From Beijerinckiaceae bacterium (GTDB lineage: Bacteria > Pseudomonadota > Alphaproteobacteria > Rhizobiales > Beijerinckiaceae): DNA of 6,114 nt. This document shows, in pieces, positions 1 to 4,937 of this stretch. How positions within the stretch are numbered: the first letter of the stretch is position 1; every line of letters begins with the position of its first letter. The stretch is from positions 1-6,114 of the forward strand of contig JAKONB010000070.1 in NCBI GenBank assembly GCA_022702195.1, read 5' to 3'. The notes beneath the pieces were generated by a model, which saw only the letters and a program-made list of their open reading frames with translations, was not told where the DNA came from and made no database searches. A program made the translations under genes and the position numbers.

Positions 1-1100
1 TGCTGGCCCTGCGCCTTGGCGTAGCGCAGGGAGGCCAGGGTGTCGGCGGTCTCGCCCGATTGCGAGATGACGAGGGTGAGCCCGTCCTTGTCCAGCGGCG
101 GCTCGCGGTAGCGGGCCTCGGAGGCGACGTCGATCTCGACGGGCAGCCGCGCCAGGGACTCGAACCAGTACTTGGCCACCAGGCCGGCGTAATAGGCGGT
201 GCCGCAGGCGGTGATCGAGATCCGCGACAGCGTGGCGAAATCGAACGGCAGGGCCTCGGGCAGGGCGACGCGGCCCTGGGCGAGGTCGACGTAATGGGCC
301 AGCGTGCGGCCCACCACCTCGGGCTGCTCGTGGATCTCCTTGGCCATGAAGTGGCGGTGGTTGCCCTTCTCCACCCGGAAGGCCTGGGCGACGATGCGCT
401 GGCGCTGGCGGGTCACCGGCTGTCCGGCGATGTCGCGGATCTCGGCGCCCTCGCGCGACAGGATCGCCCAGTCGCCCTCCTCCAGATAGGTGATCTCCTG
501 GGTGAACGGCGCCAGCGCCAGGGCGTCCGAGCCCAGATAGGTCTCGCCCGCGCCGAACCCGATGGCCAGCGGCGCCCCGTGGCGGGCGCCGATGAGCAGG
601 TCGTCATGGCCGGCGAAGACGAAGCCCAGCGCGAAGGCGCCGTGCAGGCGCGGCAGGCAGGCGGCCACCGCCGCGACGGGGTCCAGGCCCCCCTCCATGG
701 CGTGGCTGACGAGCTGGGCCACCACCTCGGTGTCGGTCTCGCTCTCGAAGCGGACGCCCTGCCCCTGCAGCTCGGCCTTCAGCTCGCGAAAATTCTCGAT
801 GATGCCGTTATGGACCACGGCGAGGCGCGCGGTGGCGTGCGGATGGGCGTTGGTCTCGTTGGGCCTTCCATGGGTCGCCCAGCGGGTATGGCCGATGCCG
901 ATGGCGCCGCCCAGCGGCTCGTCGCGCAGGCGCATCTCCAGGTTGGCGAGCTTGCCCTCGGCGCGCCGGCGCTCCAGCCGCCCCCCCGCCAGGGTGGCGA
1001 TGCCGGCCGAATCGTAGCCGCGGTATTCGAGCCGGCGCAGGGCTTCCACCAGCTGCCCGGCCACCGCGTCCTGTCCAACGATACCAACGATTCCGCACAT
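1..1100 (-). CDS. glmS: Glutamine--fructose-6-phosphate aminotransferase (isomerizing), N-terminal 366 residues
   Basis: GlmS is a cytoplasmic enzyme that transfers ammonia from glutamine to fructose-6-phosphate, giving glucosamine-6-phosphate, the first committed step to UDP-GlcNAc. The frame is open from the ATG at 1098-1100 down to the window edge; the family is about 610 residues, so roughly 60% is present. The start is secure because MCGIVGIVG gives the N-terminal nucleophile Cys2 after Met removal. The class II glutamine amidotransferase domain covers about residues 2-240, with R74-W75 (HTRWATHG, 71-78), N98-G99 (VHNGIIENF, 96-104) and D124 (ETDTEV). A linker carries the conserved FMAKEIHEQP (251-260). 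The first SIS sugar-isomerase domain then begins, with ACGTAYYAG (298-306) and SQSGETADT (346-354), the sugar-phosphate-binding loops. It lies 181 bp downstream of glmU on the same strand, so co-transcription is plausible. The ribosome site is weak (GAGAG about 10 nt upstream). No disruption is seen. Confidence 0.97.
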   Translation of the reverse strand, partial: MCGIVGIVGQDAVAGQLVEALRRLEYRGYDSAGIATLAGGRLERRRAEGKLANLEMRLRDEPLGGAIGIGHTRWATHGRPNETNAHPHATARLAVVHNGIIENFRELKAELQGQGVRFESETDTEVVAQLVSHAMEGGLDPVAAVAACLPRLHGAFALGFVFAGHDDLLIGARHGAPLAIGFGAGETYLGSDALALAPFTQEITYLEEGDWAILSREGAEIRDIAGQPVTRQRQRIVAQAFRVEKGNHRHFMAKEIHEQPEVVGRTLAHYVDLAQGRVALPEALPFDFATLSRISITACGTAYYAGLVAKYWFESLARLPVEIDVASEARYREPPLDKDGLTLVISQSGETADTLASLRYAKAQGQ

Positions 1101-1125
1101 GGGTGGTGTCTCTCACAAACGGGCC

Positions 1126-1156
1126 GGCGGCCGGGGGATCGGTCCCCGGCCCCGCC
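1126..1156 (-). promoter_or_regulatory. GC-rich hairpin in the glmS leader
   Basis: In the 181-bp gap between glmU and glmS, bases 1129-1136 (GGCCGGGG) are a perfect inverted match to 1144-1151 (CCCCGGCC), with a 7-nt loop. An alternative fold pairs 1126-1136 with 1144-1156 for 11 bp, with a 2-nt bulge. On the glmS transcript the structure would end about 25 nt before the start codon. No U tract follows it, so it does not look like an intrinsic terminator of glmU. A role in glmS translation or mRNA stability is only inferred, and such repeats also arise by chance at this GC content. The rest of the gap (1157-1281) shows no convincing promoter or gene. Confidence 0.35.
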
Positions 1157-1281
1157 GCATCGGCCGGCTTGTACCGGATCGGCACAGGCCGGCGCCAGCC
1201 AAACCGTGCCGAGCGTCACGGACAGCTTGGCGCGAATGTCTGAATCGGGCGTTGCCGACCGCAGACAAGGCACGGAATGGT

Positions 1282-2667
1282 TTACGGTTTTCTGGCCCGT
1301 GCCGCCTTCTCGGCCTCCAGGGCGGCGCGTCGGCCCGGCGCCCAGTCCGGGATGCTGCGCTGGCGGGCGCGCGCCACCGCCAGGGCATCGGCGGCGACGT
1401 CGGTGGCGATCACCGAGCCGGCGCCGACGATGGCCCCGGCCCCGACGCTGACCGGGGCGACCAGGGCGGTGTTCGAGCCGATGAAGGCGCCGGCCCCGAT
1501 GATGGTGCGGTGCTTGTTCACCCCGTCGTAATTGCAGGTGATGGTGCCGGCCCCGACATTGGCCCCCGCCCCCACCACGGCGTCGCCCAGATAGGTCAGG
1601 TGGTTGGCCTTGGCGCCCGCCTCGAGCCGGGCGTTCTTGATCTCGACGAAATTGCCCACCCGGGCGCCGGTCTCCAGCACCGCCCCGGGGCGCAGGCGGG
1701 CATAGGGGCCGACGCTGACCCCCGCCGCCAGGGTGGCGCCCTCGAGATGCGAGAAGGCGTGGACGACGCAGCCGTCCCCGACCGTCACGCCGGGGCCGAA
1801 CACCACGTGCGGCTCCACCACCACGTCGCGGCCGAGCCGCGTGTCGTGGCTGAGGAAGACCGTCTCGGGGGCGACGAGGGTGGCGCCCGCCACCTGCGCG
1901 GCCCGGCGCAGGCGCCGCTGGAGCGCCGCCTCGGCGATGCCGAGCTGGACCCGGTCGTTGACGCCCTGGGCCTCCTCCTCCGCGACATCCACCACCGCCA
2001 CGCCGAGGCCGTCCGCGACGGCCAGACCCACCGCGTCGGGCAGGTAATATTCGCCCGCCGCGTTGGCGTTGCCGATGCGCGCCAGCAGGTCGAGGGCGTG
2101 GCGGCCCGCCAGGGCCATCAGCCCGGCATTGCACAGGGTGACGGCCCGCTCGGCCTCGTCCGCGTCCTTCTCCTCGCGGATCGCCGCGACCCGGCCGCCC
2201 TGCACCAGCACCCGGCCGTAGCCCTTCGGGTTCGGGGTCTCGAAGGCCAGGACCGCCACGGCGCAGCCCTGCGCCAGGGGCGCGCGCAGGCGGGCGAGGG
2301 TGGCGGCGGTGATCAGCGGCGTGTCGCCGAAGGCGATCACCACGTCGTCGTCCCCCGCCTCCAGGGCGGCGCGGGCGGCCAGCACCGCGTGCGCGGTGCC
2401 GAGGCGCTCGGCCTGCGGATGGATGCCGGCCCCTGGGGCCAAGGCGTCGATCTCGCGGGCCACCGCCTCCTGGCCCGGCTCCACCACCACGGCGATCCGG
2501 TTCGCCCCCGCCCCCCGCGCGGCGGCCAGGACGTGGCCGAGCATCGACCGGCCGGCGACGGCATGCAGCACCTTGGGCAGGTCCGAGCGCATGCGCGTGC
2601 CCTTGCCGGCGGCCAGCACGATCGCCGTGAGGCTGCGCCCGGAATGCGTGGTCGTCTGGTCCGTCAT
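1282..2667 (-). CDS. glmU: Bifunctional GlcNAc-1-phosphate uridyltransferase / glucosamine-1-phosphate acetyltransferase
   Basis: GlmU acetylates glucosamine-1-phosphate with acetyl-CoA (C-terminal half), then couples the product to UTP (N-terminal half), making UDP-GlcNAc in the cytoplasm. The protein is 461 residues, close to the roughly 456 of E. coli. The N-terminal Rossmann-type nucleotidyltransferase domain has the signature LAAGKGTRM (18-26) and the following PKVLH (31-35), plus GTAHA (90-94), GDTPL (114-118) and VNDRVQL (236-242). The C-terminal left-handed beta-helix has hexapeptide repeats from about 260 to 425, with RVGNFVEIKN (336-345), NHLTYLGDA (355-363; His356 aligns with the catalytic His363 of E. 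coli), GAGTITCNYDG (372-382) and GSNTALVAPV (397-406). The ATG at 2665-2667 leaves a short extension before the signature, normal for the family; GGA about 11 nt upstream is a weak ribosome site. It is divergent from opgG and upstream of glmS. Intact, with a TAA stop. Confidence 0.97.
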   Translation of the reverse strand: MTDQTTTHSGRSLTAIVLAAGKGTRMRSDLPKVLHAVAGRSMLGHVLAAARGAGANRIAVVVEPGQEAVAREIDALAPGAGIHPQAERLGTAHAVLAARAALEAGDDDVVIAFGDTPLITAATLARLRAPLAQGCAVAVLAFETPNPKGYGRVLVQGGRVAAIREEKDADEAERAVTLCNAGLMALAGRHALDLLARIGNANAAGEYYLPDAVGLAVADGLGVAVVDVAEEEAQGVNDRVQLGIAEAALQRRLRRAAQVAGATLVAPETVFLSHDTRLGRDVVVEPHVVFGPGVTVGDGCVVHAFSHLEGATLAAGVSVGPYARLRPGAVLETGARVGNFVEIKNARLEAGAKANHLTYLGDAVVGAGANVGAGTITCNYDGVNKHRTIIGAGAFIGSNTALVAPVSVGAGAIVGAGSVIATDVAADALAVARARQRSIPDWAPGRRAALEAEKAARARKP

Positions 2668-2722
2668 CGGAGCGTTTTCCGTATCGCCATGGCTGGTCGT
2701 CGCAGCATCGTGTCACGGGTCG

Positions 2723-2749
2723 GCTATCGCGCGAACCCGGTCCTTTCAA
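2723..2749 (-). promoter_or_regulatory. Weak candidate sigma-70-type promoter for glmU
   Basis: On the minus strand, TTGAAA (2749-2744) matches five of six bases of the -35 consensus. GATAGC (2728-2723) matches three of six -10 bases at a short 15-bp spacing. Transcription would start roughly 45-50 bp upstream of the glmU ATG. The -35 element falls at the outer edge of the inverted repeat at 2737-2798. This is a pattern match by eye only, and no better candidate was found. No convincing promoter for opgG was seen on the plus strand either: TTAACC (2885-2890) and CATGGT (2908-2913), 17 bp apart, are weaker still. Confidence 0.2.
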
Positions 2750-2798
2750 GGGCGTCATGCGACGCGGGCCGGCCCGTCGCGCGACGCCCCAGGACCGG
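2737..2798. repeat. Large nested inverted repeat in the glmU/opgG divergent region
   Basis: The outer arms are CCGGTCCT (2737-2744) and AGGACCGG (2791-2798), a perfect 8-bp match. Inside them GGGCGTC (2750-2756) pairs with GACGCCC (2783-2789), then GCGA (2759-2762) with TCGC (2777-2780). The centre is a 12-bp perfect palindrome, CGGGCCGGCCCG (2765-2776). Together these could form a hairpin of about 23 bp with only small bulges (5/1, 2/2 and 2/0) and a 4-nt loop. It lies between the divergent glmU and opgG genes. Function is unknown; an operator, a folded leader RNA or a dispersed palindromic element are all possible. Confidence 0.6.
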
Positions 2799-2825
2799 AT
2801 CGCCCCCGCGACCGAACGCTCCGGG

Positions 2826-2883
2826 CCGCCGCCGCGTTGAGGGACGGACGGTTCGGGGGGCCTCCCCGAACGGGCGGCGGCGG
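2826..2883. repeat. Second two-tier inverted repeat upstream of opgG
   Basis: The outer arms CCGCCGCCGC (2826-2835) and GCGGCGGCGG (2874-2883) are a perfect 10-bp match. They enclose a perfect inner hairpin, GTTCGGGG (2851-2858) with CCCCGAAC (2864-2871), with a 5-nt loop. The unpaired parts are 15 nt on the left (2836-2850) and 2 nt on the right. The element ends 68 bp before the chosen opgG ATG, so it would fold in the opgG 5' leader if transcription starts upstream of it. TTTAACC follows, which is too short a T run for an ordinary intrinsic terminator. The outer arms are simple CCG repeats and could be chance; the inner hairpin is more specific. Confidence 0.5.
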
Positions 2884-2951
2884 TTTAACCTCCGGTTCAC
2901 CGTCCGGCATGGTAGAGGCATTCTCATTTCCATTTGCGCTGCGGCGCCGAC

Positions 2952-4529
2952 ATGACGGATACGATGATTCCGCCGATCCCAGGCCCGTCCGACCAGACCC
3001 GCCGCGACCTCCTGCGCCAGGCCGGCGCCGCGGCGCTCGCCGGCGGCCTCGCCACCCTGGCGGCGATTCCCCCCGCCAGGGCCGAGGACGCGCCGTCCCC
3101 GCCGGCGGCCGGCACCCCGTTCCAGGCAAGCCTCGTCGCCGACCTCGCCCGTGCGCTCGCCGCCCGGCCCTACGCGGCGCCCCGCACCGACGATCTGCCC
3201 GACGCGCTGGGCAGCCTCAACCGCGAGCAATATGCCGGCATCCGCACCGCGCCCGGCACGGCGATCTGGGCGCGGGACGATCTCGGCTTCACCCTCGAGC
3301 CCCTGCATCGCGGCTCGGTGTTCAAGGGCCGGGTCGCCCTGGCCCTGGTCGAGGACGGGCTGGTCCGCCCCGTGGCCTACGATCCGGCGCGCTTCGAGAC
3401 CGACGGCCTCGCCCTGCCGGCCTTCAAGGACGATCCGGGCTATTCCGGCTTCAAGGTCCGGGCCCGCTTCGACGGCGGCGAACTCACCGACTTCGCGCTC
3501 TTCCAGGGGGCCTCGTTCTTCCGGCTGATCGCCGCCGGCCAGGGCTTCGGCGTCACCGCCCGCGCCCTGACCCTGCGCCCGGCCGATGCCCGCGGCGAGG
3601 AGTTTCCCGAGTTCCGCGCGGTCTGGATCGAGCGTCCCGGCCCCGGCGGCCCGCTCGTCCTGCACGCCCTGGTCGATTCGCCCTCCGCCACGGCGTCCCT
3701 GCGCATGAGCCTGCGGCCGGGCGCCGCCTCGCTCTGCGACGTGGAGGGCACGGTGTTCGCCCGCGCCGCCATCGACCATCTGGGCTTGGGCGGCATGACC
3801 ACCAGCTACCTGTTCGGCCCCCACGACCGGCGCGGGGCCGACGATGCCCGGGCGGGGGCCTATGCCTCGGGCGGCCTGCAGATCCGCACCGGGGCCGGCG
3901 AATCGATCTGGCGCCCGGCGCGCAATCCCCAGACCCTGCAGGTCTCCTCCTTCCTGGACGACGGCCCGAAGGGATTCGGGCTGATGCAGCGGGCGCGCGA
4001 CTACGCCACCTTCCAGGACGACGTGCAGCATTGGGAATGGCGCCCCTCCCTCTGGCTCGAGCCGCTGGCGGCCTGGGGGCCGGGGGCGGTGACGCTGCTC
4101 GAGATCCCGAGCGATTCCGAGTTCAACGAGAACGTCCTGGCCTATTGGCGGCCCAGGGCGACGCTTGCGGTGGGGGCCGAGATGCCGTTCGGCTACCGCC
4201 TGCACTGGTGCTGGCAACCGCCCGAGCCGATCCCGGTGGCGCCGGTCACCGGCACACGCAGCGGGCACGGCGCCACCGACCGGACCCGCCTGTTCCTCGT
4301 CGACTTCACCGGCGAGGGGCTGGCGGAGTCCGGCGACCTCCAGACCCAGCTCAGCGTCGGCCCCGGCGCGATCACCACCAGCACGCTCTACCGCTACCCC
4401 GCGCGCAAGACCGTGCGCGTCGCCTTCGAGCTCGACCCGCGCGGCGAGAAGGCCTGCGAAATGCGGCTGAGCCTGCAACGCGCCGACAAGCCCCTCACCG
4501 AAACCTGGCTTTATCGTTGGACCCCGTGA
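2952..4529 (+). CDS. opgG: Periplasmic glucan biosynthesis protein, OpgG/OpgD (MdoG/MdoD) family, Tat-exported
   Basis: OpgG-family proteins act in the periplasm on the beta-1,2-glucan made by OpgH and are needed for osmoregulated periplasmic glucans; E. coli OpgG and OpgD have been reported to be beta-1,2-glucanases. The chosen ATG gives 525 residues, similar to the roughly 510 of E. coli OpgG. Residues 1-44 are a twin-arginine signal: TRRDLLRQ (16-23), an Ala/Leu-rich core, and a probable cut after ARA (42-44). Family landmarks follow: LARALAARPYAAP (65-77), FQGASFFR (184-191), EEFPEF (216-221), VDSPSATAS (241-249), IWRPARNPQTL (319-329), GFGLMQRARDY (341-351), WRPSLWLEP (363-371), EIPSDSEFNENVLAYW (384-399). 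C-terminally there is a second, Ig-like domain (about 410-525). A loop that I recall as HDSDG-like in relatives reads AYASGG here (303-308). TTG 2934 and ATG 2964 are alternative starts; none has a good ribosome site. The Tat signal resembles OpgD, but linkage to opgH favours opgG. The stop overlaps opgH. Confidence 0.92.
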   Translation: MTDTMIPPIPGPSDQTRRDLLRQAGAAALAGGLATLAAIPPARAEDAPSPPAAGTPFQASLVADLARALAARPYAAPRTDDLPDALGSLNREQYAGIRTAPGTAIWARDDLGFTLEPLHRGSVFKGRVALALVEDGLVRPVAYDPARFETDGLALPAFKDDPGYSGFKVRARFDGGELTDFALFQGASFFRLIAAGQGFGVTARALTLRPADARGEEFPEFRAVWIERPGPGGPLVLHALVDSPSATASLRMSLRPGAASLCDVEGTVFARAAIDHLGLGGMTTSYLFGPHDRRGADDARAGAYASGGLQIRTGAGESIWRPARNPQTLQVSSFLDDGPKGFGLMQRARDYATFQDDVQHWEWRPSLWLEPLAAWGPGAVTLLEIPSDSEFNENVLAYWRPRATLAVGAEMPFGYRLHWCWQPPEPIPVAPVTGTRSGHGATDRTRLFLVDFTGEGLAESGDLQTQLSVGPGAITTSTLYRYPARKTVRVAFELDPRGEKACEMRLSLQRADKPLTETWLYRWTP

Positions 4530-4918
4530 ACGCACCCCCTTCCCTCGCGGCGGCCGCGCCGGTCGCCTTCCCCGCTCCGTTCCGGCCGGCCATGCCGCCG
4601 GAAGCGCCCCTGCCGATGCCGGTCCAGTCCCTGGAGGCGTGGGATCCGGCCGCCGGGCACAGGCCCGCGATGCGCCATCCGAGGCCCTGGCTCGCCCGGC
4701 TCTTCGTGTTCGGCGCGGCTTTCCTGCTCACCGTCTACGGCGCGCTGCAGATGTACGAGGTCGTGTCGGTCTCGGGTGGCACCACCGCCCTGCAGTACGT
4801 GCTGCTGGCGCTCTTCACCCTGAACTTCTCCTGGATCGCCCTGGCCTTCACCGGCGCCATCCTGGGCTTCCTCGTGCTCTTGCGCCGCCCCGAGGCCCCT
4901 GCCCGCCCCCCGCGCTGA
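4526..4918 (+). CDS. opgH: OpgH N-terminal membrane segment, frame ends at a premature TGA
   Basis: This 130-residue frame is the N-terminus of the glucan glucosyltransferase OpgH (MdoH). The chosen GTG at 4526 overlaps the opgG stop in a GTGA arrangement, implying translational coupling; TTG 4517 is an alternative, and the frame is open far upstream, so stop codons do not define the start. A Pro/Ala-rich cytoplasmic tail (1-55) includes MPPEAPLPMPVQSL (23-36). Two hydrophobic segments follow (about 56-76 and 89-119), matching the first two membrane helices of E. coli OpgH. The frame then reaches RRPEAPARPPR and a TGA at 4916-4918. The protein should continue into the catalytic domain at this point, but that domain lies in the -1 frame. 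A 130-residue product alone would have two membrane helices and no catalytic residues. It is best read with the 4915-6114 entry as one gene. Confidence 0.85.
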   Translation: MNAPPSLAAAAPVAFPAPFRPAMPPEAPLPMPVQSLEAWDPAAGHRPAMRHPRPWLARLFVFGAAFLLTVYGALQMYEVVSVSGGTTALQYVLLALFTLNFSWIALAFTGAILGFLVLLRRPEAPARPPR

Positions 4919-4937
4919 CCACCCGCACGGCGGTGGT
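4906..4937 (+). other. Reading-frame switch site in opgH: C6 run, slippery-type heptamer and hairpin
   Basis: A run of six C (4906-4911) followed by G makes the heptamer C CCC CCG (4906-4912), phased in the N-terminal frame as X XXY YYZ. After a 5-nt spacer, ACCACC (4918-4923) pairs perfectly with GGTGGT (4932-4937) in a 6-bp stem with an 8-nt loop. The zero-frame TGA is at 4916-4918. Slipping back one base, or adding one C to the run, reads P-P-A-L-T-T-R-T-A-V-V-M-P-V-Y-N-E, a normal OpgH sequence. The frame change itself is seen directly. Whether it is a sequencing or assembly error, a true one-base deletion or programmed -1 frameshifting cannot be decided from one sequence. A homopolymer error or mutation is the simplest reading. 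Confidence 0.75.

Noticed and set aside
1126..1156. Hairpin as an intrinsic terminator for glmU
   Set aside because: There is no U tract after the stem on the minus strand, and it lies more than 120 bp beyond the glmU stop.
1101..1281. glmS ribozyme-type riboswitch upstream of glmS
   Set aside because: That ribozyme is known mainly from Gram-positive bacteria. The 181-bp gap shows only one simple hairpin and nothing I can match to its core.
2731..2756. General-stress (EcfG-type) promoter for opgG, CGAAC followed 16 bp later by CGTC
   Set aside because: Both boxes deviate from the GGAAC and CGTT consensus as I recall it, and it would give a leader of about 200 nt. The match is too weak to call.
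779..2758. Minus-strand open frame of 659 codons overlapping glmU and glmS
   Set aside because: It is a second frame of the same strand across two clearly coding genes, with Arg/Gly/Pro-rich low-complexity translation.
2934..2951. TTG at 2934 as the opgG start, adding six residues
   Set aside because: It has only AGAGG 15 nt upstream, too distant for a normal ribosome site. ATG 2952 already gives a complete Tat signal.
1099..2955. Long open frame on the plus strand opposite glmU (618 codons)
   Set aside because: It is the antisense shadow of glmU in GC-rich DNA. The translation is low-complexity Arg/Gly/Ala with no recognisable domain.
2300..4525. The opgH frame is open for over 2 kb upstream of the GTG start, suggesting a fused or longer protein
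   Set aside because: The upstream part runs antisense to glmU and then out of frame through opgG. OpgH-like sequence only begins after about 4526.
2724..4535. Long open frame on the minus strand opposite opgG (603 codons)
   Set aside because: It mirrors the coding strand of opgG, whose family motifs are unmistakable. The antisense product resembles no known protein.
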